Source of the DNA: Bacteroidales bacterium
GTDB taxonomy: Bacteria > Bacteroidota > Bacteroidia > Bacteroidales > Muribaculaceae
Reading direction: 5' to 3'
NCBI GenBank assembly: GCA_019416425.1
Contig: DXXK01000034.1
Span: forward strand, 1-64,000
DNA length: 64,000 nucleotides
This document shows positions 8,217-15,824 of the stretch, in pieces. The translations under genes were made by a program, and so were the position numbers. How positions within the stretch are numbered: position 1 is the first letter of the stretch; each line of letters starts with the position of its first letter. Below the pieces are notes generated by a model. The model worked only from the letters and a program-made list of their open reading frames with translations. It was not told where the DNA came from and searched no databases.

Positions 8217-10841
8217 TCAATCTATTTTCTGGATTTCGGAAACTATGCGCATTGTCTTGGCCATTGCGCGGTTGGCTGCGATCAGGCGGAAGTAGAGCGG
8301 ACTGGATTTGGACATCCTGTGGTACTTCATCCTGATGGTCTTGTCCTGTCCCGGTTTCATCTCGGCTGCCGTGACGACAGCCGCGGGACGGTAGTTGACC
8401 AGGTTGGCCGGTGGCGCCGATTCGGCGACCAGCACATGGAGGTCGCATGGCAGTGATGTGTCGCATCTGAAGGTCAGCTCATACTCGTCGCTGGGGAGGA
8501 ACAGCATCTTCTTTATGTTGGCGGCCTTGATGAACTCCACCTTGGCGGCTTTCAGCGACAGCACCTTGGTATCGGCCGGTCCGGTCAGTGTCTTGTCCTG
8601 AGTCTTGACCAGAGCCATTACCGATACGGATACCGACTTGGCGTTGGCCGGAACCAATGCCACAAACTCCGCCGTTGGCGACGACGTCTTCATTATGTCT
8701 TGTTCCTTTGCCATGGCGCCGTCAAAGCTGCACGCCACGCGGACGGCCGTGAGTCCCGTCCATTGCCAGCGGACCACGACTTTGTTGCCCTCCAGCATGG
8801 CGGTCATGCCCTTGACCGTATCGATTGACGTGATGGAGATGGCCTCGCCGGCCACGCCCACGTTGCCCTTGACGGTGACGGGAAGGTAATGGCGAACGCC
8901 GGACCAGGTCTTGGCTATCCGCACGGAGGTGCCTGCCGCGTCCACCTGGGTGTAACGCATGCCGTCCAGGCTGACCTTGTTTCCGGCCAGGTAGGGGAAC
9001 GGCTTGTCGTCCTGGAAGATAATCAACGTGCCTACCGAGGGCTTGCGCCAGGATATGACGGACTCCTTCTCCGAGTCCGAGAGCTGCAGCGCGACTGGCT
9101 TGGGCATCTCGGTCGGCGTCAGCGTCATGGCCAGCCCGGCCGAGGGACGGCGTGTGCCGCCGGCATCGGTGTATATGGCTACGAAGCGGTAACTATAGGA
9201 CTGTCCTGTCCGGAGTCCGTTGTCGATATATGTGTTGCCGGTGATGGACCCTACCTTTGTGTTGTCACGGTAGATCTCGATGCACGTGGCGTGTGTCTTC
9301 TTGAAGTTGAAGCCGATCTGGGTCTCCTGGATGTCGAGGCCGATGTCCTTGGGATTCAGGTCGGCCACGGACATGACGGGCTTGGGACTCTTGGCGGCGT
9401 TGGGCGAGACGCTCTTGCCGTTGCGGGCGTATACGGCGTAGTAGAAGTTCACACCCGATTCGTCCAGGATGTCCGACACCTTGTTGTCGCGGGTCACGGC
9501 CACCTGCATTCCGTCCGTAGGGGAGTTGGGCGCGCCGCCTGCCTTGCGGACCACGATGTACTCGTACTTGATGTAGCGCGTCTGGGCGGCATCCCATTCC
9601 AGATTTACCGTATTTCCGCTCATGGTCACCTTCAGTCCCGTCGGAGCGGCCGGAGCCACCTGCTGGATCTTGTTCAGCGCCTGTGCCAGTCCCTGGTATC
9701 CGGGCCAGTAACGCTCGGCCTCCAGATAGCTCTGCATGGCGCCGTCCACGTTGCGGAACCCAAGCAGCGTCTCGCATTCCGACAGGCTGGTCAGGGCCTT
9801 GGGCATGTCGCCGATGCTGAATCCGCACTTGGTGCACCGCAGTTCATCACTCCCTGCGCTGCGCTGCCCGCACTTGGGACAGACCACGTTCAGCGGCATG
9901 CCACATTCCTTGCAGACGGTGGCGTTACGGTCGTTCAGGCTTCCGCAGAAACGGCATGTCACCACGCTCGACGAGTCGCCCCCGTCGACGATGGTGATGC
10001 CCTTCTCCTCGGCGTAATCCCAGATCAGACCCTCGGCACGGGCCAGCTGCATTCCCTGGCGGGTGCATTCCTCCACCAGCATCGTGTACTGCCCCGGCTG
10101 GATCAGTTTGGAGGTGGCGGTGATCTGGTCCATCATGTGGGCCACGTTCTGAAACGCCTCGTTGTTGAGCGTACGGTCGTAGTCCTGACGCTTGTCCTCG
10201 GCGTATAGCCAGGACATTACTTTGCCCGTAAGTTCCTTGGTGGCATTGCCTGTGTCCGATATGGCTGAGGTAACGGCTTTGTTGTATATCTCTCCGTTGC
10301 GCTGCTTGATCTCGGCTATCGATGCGGACCGTGGCAGTCCCAGGAAGTCGTACAGGTCGCGTTTCCCAAGGATTTTCAGCTGGTCCAGTATGCCCTTGTA
10401 GATGAAGCGGTCGATCAGTTTTCCCTTCTCCTCGCCGGCAGTGGGACGGCGCCGTTTGGTCTTGAGCCGGGCTCCGAGTATGCGCAGGATCTCCTCAAGC
10501 GTGAAGGCGGGATTCTTCTTCTGCAGCGCCTTGAGATGGGTCTCCTCGATCTCGCCGTTCACCACGAATATGCGCGCCTCCTCGCGGAGCGATTTCTCCT
10601 GGGCTTTCTTCTCCTCTTCCTGCAGGGTCTTGAACAGTTTCCGGTGCTGGGCCAGCATGTTGGGATTGGCCTTGAGCTCGGCTTCCAGTTCCTTGACCTG
10701 GTCAAGCTTGGCCTTGGCGCGTTCCGGCTGCTGCGACATCTTGTTGCTCCATTTCTGCTTTTCCTTCTGCAGCGCCGCCAGAACTGCATTGTCCGGGGTT
10801 CCGGGGTCTAATCCCAGAAACTTATAGATGTTGGTAGCCAT
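8217..10841 (-). CDS. J-domain-like, zinc-ribbon, fibronectin-like multidomain protein
   Basis: This protein has 874 residues. Residues 1-85 (NIYKFLGLDP...) and 160-230 (DLYDFLGLPRSASIAEIKQ ... AEDKRQDYDRTL) look like J-domains: helix II and IV landmarks are present, but the HPD tripeptide that stimulates Hsp70 ATPase is absent in both. Charged helices link them. Two or more zinc ribbons follow at about 293-350 (CRFCG, CKECG, CPKCG, CTKCG). The C-terminal half is beta-sandwich repeats, at least the first two fibronectin type III-like (APTGLKVTMSGNTVNLEW). No signal peptide is present, so it is probably cytoplasmic. Its position between two Hsp70 genes and two GTPase genes suggests a scaffold linking the chaperone and GTPase parts of system A. 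Confidence 0.7.
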   Translation of the reverse strand: MATNIYKFLGLDPGTPDNAVLAALQKEKQKWSNKMSQQPERAKAKLDQVKELEAELKANPNMLAQHRKLFKTLQEEEKKAQEKSLREEARIFVVNGEIEETHLKALQKKNPAFTLEEILRILGARLKTKRRRPTAGEEKGKLIDRFIYKGILDQLKILGKRDLYDFLGLPRSASIAEIKQRNGEIYNKAVTSAISDTGNATKELTGKVMSWLYAEDKRQDYDRTLNNEAFQNVAHMMDQITATSKLIQPGQYTMLVEECTRQGMQLARAEGLIWDYAEEKGITIVDGGDSSSVVTCRFCGSLNDRNATVCKECGMPLNVVCPKCGQRSAGSDELRCTKCGFSIGDMPKALTSLSECETLLGFRNVDGAMQSYLEAERYWPGYQGLAQALNKIQQVAPAAPTGLKVTMSGNTVNLEWDAAQTRYIKYEYIVVRKAGGAPNSPTDGMQVAVTRDNKVSDILDESGVNFYYAVYARNGKSVSPNAAKSPKPVMSVADLNPKDIGLDIQETQIGFNFKKTHATCIEIYRDNTKVGSITGNTYIDNGLRTGQSYSYRFVAIYTDAGGTRRPSAGLAMTLTPTEMPKPVALQLSDSEKESVISWRKPSVGTLIIFQDDKPFPYLAGNKVSLDGMRYTQVDAAGTSVRIAKTWSGVRHYLPVTVKGNVGVAGEAISITSIDTVKGMTAMLEGNKVVVRWQWTGLTAVRVACSFDGAMAKEQDIMKTSSPTAEFVALVPANAKSVSVSVMALVKTQDKTLTGPADTKVLSLKAAKVEFIKAANIKKMLFLPSDEYELTFRCDTSLPCDLHVLVAESAPPANLVNYRPAAVVTAAEMKPGQDKTIRMKYHRMSKSSPLYFRLIAANRAMAKTMRIVSEIQKID

Positions 10842-10902
10842 ATAGCTGTGTTGTTGTCTCCGTGCTTTAAGTTGTTATGTCGATGGGGGAGAGGCGGGTC
10901 TG

Positions 10903-12996
10903 TCACTTGAATGATACGGTCGCGGCGGTGCCCGATTCGGAGAGCTCGCGGGCTATGGTGCCGAAAGATTCCGTCAGGGAGTCCAGGTCCGTCATAGCCG
11001 ATACCGTCGAGATGCGCTCCAGAAATTTCCGGTCGGCGCTTCCGATGCCGATTCCGATTATGTCGATACCCTCGGCGCGACAGCGGTCGGAGTATTCGAT
11101 TGCCTTGCGGCACGGACTCTTGTCCCAGTAGCCGTCGGTCAGTATCAGCATGATGCCTTTGGCCTGGTCGGGCTGTCTCCGCAGACGGTCGTGGCAGAAT
11201 GACACCGGGTCGGCCTCGTTGCCGTATCCCAGGCGGTCGTCGATCTGCAGTTTGCGGTCAACGGTCTTTACCAGCCTGCGGGCGTCGTTGGACGGCTGGT
11301 CGAGCACCTCGGTCTTGTCCGAGAATCCGACAATGGCGATGCGTGCTGTCTCCAGGTCGATCTTGCGGATGAATTCCTTGGCGGCCTCCTGGGCCTTCTT
11401 GATCCGTTTGCCGGCCATGCTTCCCGACAGGTCGATGCAGAGGTACACGCACATCGGGGCGCCACCCTTGCGGGGTGTCTGGTACATCCACTCCATGTCC
11501 GACGGGATGTCTCGCTTCTCCACATTCAGCGGCCGTCGGCCGATAGCGGCATCCTGCCAGGCCTTGACATTGATTATGCCGTTGGCATCGTAAGCGTATT
11601 CCACATTGATTGTGGTCTCGCCGTCGGCGGGTGACATGCTGCTGATCACATAGTAGCCTACTATCAGGCAGTCGTGCAGGTCGGATGTCTCGCCCTGGGT
11701 GATGTAGACGTCCATGGTCTGGTCCGGCTTGCGCACTTTGAGGCGGAACGGCCTCTGCTCGGTGACGGGAATGGTCCGGTTGCGCGGTATGATGATGGAG
11801 TTGACGTAGCGCGAGCCGTCCTGACTCACTGCCACGGCGCCCAGACTGTGGCTCATGACGTCGCGGATGTCCAGCTTGCCGCCGGGCAGGGTGAACCTCG
11901 GCGAAACGACTGCTCCAGGCAGTCCGAACCGGCGGGCGCGTTCCTCCATGTCCAGCGCGGCCTGGATGGCCGCGCCAATGCAGACGGCCTCGTCGACGTT
12001 GACGCCGTGCAGAGGTTCCTTGCCCGACATGCGGCGCACCCAGTCGGATACGGCGGTCATCTTGGTGGAGCCTCCCACCAGCAACGCTCCGTCCAGGTCG
12101 TGCCAGGTCATGCCGGCTTCCCGCAGTACGGCCTCCGTCTTCTGCTGGGTGTTCTCCATCAGATGGGAGGTGATGCGCTCGAACATTCCGCGTGTCAGCA
12201 CGTAGCGTCCGCGGCATCCGTTGTAGCGCAGGTTGATCACGGCCTGCGAGGTGGACGACAGCTGTTTCTTGGCGTTCTCGGCCATGTAGGCCAGCTCGTT
12301 GAAGGTCTCGGTGTCCTCCAGCGGATCCATGCCGTGCTCGTTCTCGAAGAGATCGGCGGCCCAGCGTACAATCTGGTCGTCCCAGTCCTTGCCGCCCAGC
12401 TTGTGGTCGCCGCCGGTGGCGATGACCCTCATGGAGCCGCCGGATACCTCCAGCACCGTCACGTCGAAGGTGCCTCCGCCCAGGTCGTAGACCAGCAGCC
12501 GGCAGTCCTGCTGCCGTCTCACACCGTAGGTGATGGCTGCGGCCGTTGGCTCGTTGATGATGCGGAGCACGTCAAGGCCGGCCTGACGCGCGGCCTTGAC
12601 GGTCTCGTTACGCTGCAGGTCATTGAAATAGGCCGGAACGGTTATGACCGCCTTGCTGACAGGACCGCCCAGCGCCTGCTCGGCGTCATGCCGCAGCCGG
12701 GACAGCAGTATGGCCGACAGGTCCGTGGCTGTGTATCTGCGGCCGTTGGCAATGTACGCGAAGGCGCTGTCGCCCATGAACCGCTTGAAGAACACGGCCA
12801 CCTCGGCGCCGGCGTTGGTCATCATGTCCTTGGCCTCCGCGCCTGTAAGCACGCACCCGTCGGTATCGAAGCAGACAGCCGAGGGGGTGAGTCGCTCCCC
12901 CTCGCTGTTTTTCAGTACCGTCGGCTTGCCGTACGCGTCGATGGCCGACACGGCGCAGTAGGTGGTGCCTAAGTCTATTCCAATGAAGTTCTCCAT
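10903..12996 (-). CDS. Hsp70-vWA fusion protein
   Basis: This protein has 697 residues. The Hsp70 nucleotide-binding domain occupies roughly residues 1-370, with phosphate-1 GIDLGTTYCAV (about 5), phosphate-2 VYDLGGGTFDVT (about 168) and the adenosine motif LLVGGSTKM (about 300). A substrate-binding-like beta domain follows to about 505. Instead of the helical lid there is a complete von Willebrand factor A domain from about 514, with MIDAS residues in CIDLSGSMAG and a later LILTDGYWDKS. vWA domains bind proteins through a chelated metal, so here one may replace lid-type client handling. It lies three bases after the DnaK-like gene and is clearly co-transcribed. No signal peptide is visible, so it is probably cytoplasmic. 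Confidence 0.88.
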   Translation of the reverse strand: MENFIGIDLGTTYCAVSAIDAYGKPTVLKNSEGERLTPSAVCFDTDGCVLTGAEAKDMMTNAGAEVAVFFKRFMGDSAFAYIANGRRYTATDLSAILLSRLRHDAEQALGGPVSKAVITVPAYFNDLQRNETVKAARQAGLDVLRIINEPTAAAITYGVRRQQDCRLLVYDLGGGTFDVTVLEVSGGSMRVIATGGDHKLGGKDWDDQIVRWAADLFENEHGMDPLEDTETFNELAYMAENAKKQLSSTSQAVINLRYNGCRGRYVLTRGMFERITSHLMENTQQKTEAVLREAGMTWHDLDGALLVGGSTKMTAVSDWVRRMSGKEPLHGVNVDEAVCIGAAIQAALDMEERARRFGLPGAVVSPRFTLPGGKLDIRDVMSHSLGAVAVSQDGSRYVNSIIIPRNRTIPVTEQRPFRLKVRKPDQTMDVYITQGETSDLHDCLIVGYYVISSMSPADGETTINVEYAYDANGIINVKAWQDAAIGRRPLNVEKRDIPSDMEWMYQTPRKGGAPMCVYLCIDLSGSMAGKRIKKAQEAAKEFIRKIDLETARIAIVGFSDKTEVLDQPSNDARRLVKTVDRKLQIDDRLGYGNEADPVSFCHDRLRRQPDQAKGIMLILTDGYWDKSPCRKAIEYSDRCRAEGIDIIGIGIGSADRKFLERISTVSAMTDLDSLTESFGTIARELSESGTAATVSFK

Positions 12997-12999
12997 CGC

Positions 13000-14658
13000 T
13001 TATCCCAGAGAAATGCCTGTAACCAGGACCTTGGCTTCCTCGACTTCCTCTTTGGTCATGGCGTCCTTGAGCTGAACCTCGATATGTACGGTCACGCCGT
13101 TGGGACACGACAGGTCGGTTGCGTCGATGCTCAGCAGGCCTTCGGCGTCGATCTTGAGCTTCAGCTCGATGGGGGAGTGCTTAGGCAGGTTGGGCGGCAG
13201 CGGCTCCAGGAATCCGTCGGTCAGCAACGTGGCGTCTTCATCGGCCACGACGTTGTCAGGCGTCTGGTCCTGCGAGTATTTGTCCTCGAATATCTTGAGC
13301 TGCACACGCTGCTGGTTGGCCTCGACGGTGGAGCACTGGATGCATGTGTCGTAGGGCACGGTGGTGTTCTTGAAGATCAGGTTGTAGATCCTCAGTGAGC
13401 CGTCGTCGTCCTGGAACTGGCAGGCGATGCTCTTTGAGATTACGTTGCGTATCTCGGTCGGTTTGGTGAACGTCTGGCCGCTGGGCAGTGTGAACGTCTT
13501 GCCTTTGCCTTTTGTCTCGATGACTTCGGTTACCTTGTTCGGATCCTTGGCCTCTTCCTCGGTGATCTCGCCGGCCTGCACCAGCTGCTGGATGGCCTCG
13601 TTGTATGCCTGGATGTTGGCGCCGTACAGGGCGGCTCCGCGTGCCACGGACTCGTTGGGGTCGCAGAACTCGATGGGAGTTCCTGCGAACTCCTGTTCCA
13701 GCAGCGCGCGTACCTGGGGCATGAATGTCGAGCCTCCCACCAGCAGGATCTTGTCGTATTGGGTGACGCCCTTCCTGGCGGCCTCGTTCATTGTGTCGCG
13801 CATCATGCTGATGGTGTTGCGCAGCAGGTCGGATGTGAAGTCATCGAACTGCTCGCGCGACAGCTCGATCTTCTGGCTGTTCAGACGGAAGGAGGTCTTC
13901 TCGCGCGACGACAGCTGCTTCTTGGCCTGCTCGCTCTTCATCTCCAGGTCGCCCATGGCCACCTCGTCGTCGTAGATGTCATCCTCCGAGCCGCCGGTGA
14001 CCTGGACATACTGGTCGATGGCGTACTTCTGGATCTTGGCGTCCCAGTCCTTGCCGCCCAGCTTGTGGTCGCCGCCGGTGGCCACAACGTCGATGTGGCC
14101 TTCCGATACCTTGATGGCGGTCACGTCGAACGTTCCGCCGCCCAGGTCATATACTATGACTGTCTGAGGCTCGTCAACCTTCAGTCCGAAAGCGATGGCG
14201 GCGGCCGTAGGCTCGTTGATGATGCTCAGCACGTTCAGCCCTGCGATCTCGCCGGCCTTCTTGGTGGCCTCGCGCTCCTCCATGCCGAAGTAGGCCGGGC
14301 AGGTGATCACTACGTCCTTCACCTCTTCGCCCAGCTTCTCGCCGGCGTCCTGCGCCAGTTTTTTCAGGATCAGGGCCGATACTGCCTCCGGACGGTATTC
14401 CTTTCCGTTGGCCATGAAGCGGTACTCCGAGTTGCCCATCTGCCGCTTGATGGTGGAGCATACCAGCAGCGGGTCGCTCTGAAGGGCCTGCTTGGCCACT
14501 TCGCCTACCGATGCGTTGTCCTCGGTCTCGAAGAACACCACCGACGGGGTGACGGGTGAGTTCTCGTTGTTGGGCACCGTCACCGGCTTCCCGTACTCGT
14601 CCACGTAGGCGATGCAGGAATAGGTGGTGCCAAGGTCAATACCAAAAATTTTTCCCAT
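13000..14658 (-). CDS. DnaK-like Hsp70 lacking the C-terminal lid
   Basis: This protein has 552 residues with a canonical nucleotide-binding domain: GIDLGTTYSCIAYVD at the N-terminus, VYDLGGGTFDVTAIKV near 170 and ILLVGGSTFMPQVR near 305. The beta substrate-binding domain has FTLPSGQTFTKPTEI and later IELKLKIDAEGLLSIDAT. At 552 residues it is about 80 shorter than a housekeeping DnaK and stops just after the beta domain, so most of the helical lid is missing. It follows a GrpE-like gene by 15 bases, repeating the grpE-dnaK order of the heat-shock operon, but its neighbours are specialised. It is probably a dedicated chaperone of system A rather than the housekeeping DnaK. Confidence 0.88.
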   Translation of the reverse strand: MGKIFGIDLGTTYSCIAYVDEYGKPVTVPNNENSPVTPSVVFFETEDNASVGEVAKQALQSDPLLVCSTIKRQMGNSEYRFMANGKEYRPEAVSALILKKLAQDAGEKLGEEVKDVVITCPAYFGMEEREATKKAGEIAGLNVLSIINEPTAAAIAFGLKVDEPQTVIVYDLGGGTFDVTAIKVSEGHIDVVATGGDHKLGGKDWDAKIQKYAIDQYVQVTGGSEDDIYDDEVAMGDLEMKSEQAKKQLSSREKTSFRLNSQKIELSREQFDDFTSDLLRNTISMMRDTMNEAARKGVTQYDKILLVGGSTFMPQVRALLEQEFAGTPIEFCDPNESVARGAALYGANIQAYNEAIQQLVQAGEITEEEAKDPNKVTEVIETKGKGKTFTLPSGQTFTKPTEIRNVISKSIACQFQDDDGSLRIYNLIFKNTTVPYDTCIQCSTVEANQQRVQLKIFEDKYSQDQTPDNVVADEDATLLTDGFLEPLPPNLPKHSPIELKLKIDAEGLLSIDATDLSCPNGVTVHIEVQLKDAMTKEEVEEAKVLVTGISLG

Positions 14659-14673
14659 GTTGTTATTGATTCG

Positions 14674-15459
14674 TTATTGTTTTTTCTCTTCGTATTTGTA
14701 GATCTGTACCAGCTCCGGCTTCAGGATCGTGCCGTTCCAACGGTATCCGGGACGCAGGCGCTTGGCTATGTGCTTGTTCAGTTCGGGGTCGTCGGTGGGG
14801 ACGTTCTTCATCGCCTTCTGCGTGCGGGGATTGAACACTTCGGTGTCATCCTGGTAGATGTCGACGCCGTTCTGGTCCAGGATATCGGCCAGGTCATCGG
14901 GGATGCCGCGCAGGTATGCCTCGGCCTTGGCGGAATCGTTCTCGCCCAGGCGCGCAATGAAGCCGTTGGTGTCGTCGATCACCGTGATGGTGCTAAGGAT
15001 AAACGGTTTCAGGAGTTTGGCGTAGATGTCGGCGCGGTAGGACTGCAGCTCGGCGTACATTTTGTCGAACAGCTGGGCCTTGTGGGTGTCCTGTGCGATT
15101 TTCTGCTCGAACATCTGAGTCAGTTCGTCCAGTTTCTCCTGGATTCCGGTCAGGTTCACCGCCGTGGTTGCGGGAGCGACGGGTTCTTCTGCCTCATGCT
15201 CGGATTCTTCGTGCAGCCCGCATTCAATGTCGGACTCCACCATGCGCTGGATTTCCTCTATCTCGTCGTCAGAAGCCAGTGAGTACAATGGCTCGGTGTC
15301 GTTGTCCGCGTCGCACGGGGTATCCGTTCTGTCAGGTGTGGGCGTGTCGCTGTCGGCTTTGGTTTCATCGGCCTCGGGGGCCGTGGATTCAACCGGTGCC
15401 TCGATGATGATATCATCAGGATCGTTCTCGTTCTTGGTCCAAGGGTTGATGATTGTCAT
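14674..15459 (-). CDS. GrpE-like nucleotide exchange factor
   Basis: This protein has 261 residues from the ATG at 15459; an alternative ATG at 15489 adds ten residues. The first 100 residues are acidic and of low complexity. A coiled-coil stretch (about 100-145) and a helical-plus-beta region resembling GrpE follow. The C-terminal beta part has VFNPRTQKAMKNVPTDDPELN and KRLRPGYRWNGTILKPELV, close to the GrpE beta-wing pattern RPGY...G.ilrpa.V. It is the first gene of system A, directly before the DnaK-like gene. GrpE proteins exchange ADP for ATP on Hsp70, and this one probably serves one or both Hsp70s of the operon. The long acidic N-terminus is unusual and may mediate partner binding. Confidence 0.75.
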   Translation of the reverse strand: MTIINPWTKNENDPDDIIIEAPVESTAPEADETKADSDTPTPDRTDTPCDADNDTEPLYSLASDDEIEEIQRMVESDIECGLHEESEHEAEEPVAPATTAVNLTGIQEKLDELTQMFEQKIAQDTHKAQLFDKMYAELQSYRADIYAKLLKPFILSTITVIDDTNGFIARLGENDSAKAEAYLRGIPDDLADILDQNGVDIYQDDTEVFNPRTQKAMKNVPTDDPELNKHIAKRLRPGYRWNGTILKPELVQIYKYEEKKQ

Positions 15460-15601
15460 GTATGCTTTGATTTTAAGGTTATGTAACATTGACTATGGTT
15501 GCTGACTGTGTGATGTGCGGCACTGGTATGTTGATGTGGCCATGAAACAATCCGTGGTCATAGAGAGTCATTGTTACAGAAATTTGTTAATTGTTCAGGT
15601 T

Positions 15602-15615
15602 TGTAAAAATTTACA
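15602..15615. promoter_or_regulatory. Palindrome in the system A leader
   Basis: TGTAAAAATTTACA is a perfect 14-base palindrome about 65 bases downstream of the predicted transcription start of system A. It could be an operator for a dimeric repressor, but AT-rich palindromes of this size also occur by chance. No regulator gene is adjacent. Confidence 0.3.
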
Positions 15616-15679
15616 TGTCACTTCTCGAAACGAGTTCGATGGGGATAACTGATGGGAAGTCAAAATAAAACTTCAGAAG

Positions 15680-15710
15680 CAAAAATAGTTATTTTATTTG
15701 AATTGACAAA
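15680..15710 (-). promoter_or_regulatory. Bacteroidetes-type promoter for system A
   Basis: On the minus strand TTTG (15710-15707), a 19-base spacer and TATTTTTG (15687-15680) match the Bacteroidetes primary sigma consensus TTTG-N19/20-TAnnTTTG. Transcription would start near 15672 and run into the GrpE-like gene. No comparable site was found inside the operon. Confidence 0.75.
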
Positions 15711-15765
15711 ATTTGCAGGCAAAACTGTGGAGTTTTGCGTAAAAAATACACAAAATTATATAAAT

Positions 15766-15802
15766 TAAGAAACTCGGCATCATTAAGGTGCCGGGTTTCT
15801 TA
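15766..15802 (-). terminator. Terminator of the secreted glycan-active enzyme gene
   Basis: A 13-14 bp stem with one wobble pair (15767-15779 and 15789-15801) is followed on the minus strand by an AT-rich tail with T runs. It lies 23 bases past the stop codon of the 1347-residue gene and separates it from the system A promoter. Confidence 0.8.
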
Positions 15803-15824
15803 GTTTTAGACGAGTCGGTATGTC

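Larger units (their letters stand above)
15460..15765. other. Noncoding leader region upstream of system A
   Basis: No gene is visible here. The region holds the system A promoter (15680-15710), a long untranslated leader of about 200 bases, the TGTAAA-AA-TTTACA palindrome (15602-15615) and a small CTCG-AAA-CGAG hairpin near 15622. The far side ends at the terminator of the converging-in-tandem lyase gene. Confidence 0.6.

Noticed and set aside
8212..8466. Extended N-terminus of the zinc-ribbon GTPase
   Set aside because: The extra 85 codons overlap the upstream gene, look like out-of-frame translation and precede a much better ATG at 8211.
8889..10208. 439-codon open frame on the plus strand
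   Set aside because: It is antisense to the J-like/zinc-ribbon gene, has no domain motif and arises from the GC-rich codon usage of the real gene.
11674..12972. 432-codon open frame on the plus strand
   Set aside because: It lies fully opposite the Hsp70-vWA gene whose motifs are unmistakable; the antisense translation is low-complexity.
15691..15716. Plus-strand promoter-like TTTG and ATTTG elements
   Set aside because: The -7 position lacks TA and nothing on the plus strand downstream could be transcribed usefully; the minus-strand match in the same area is exact.
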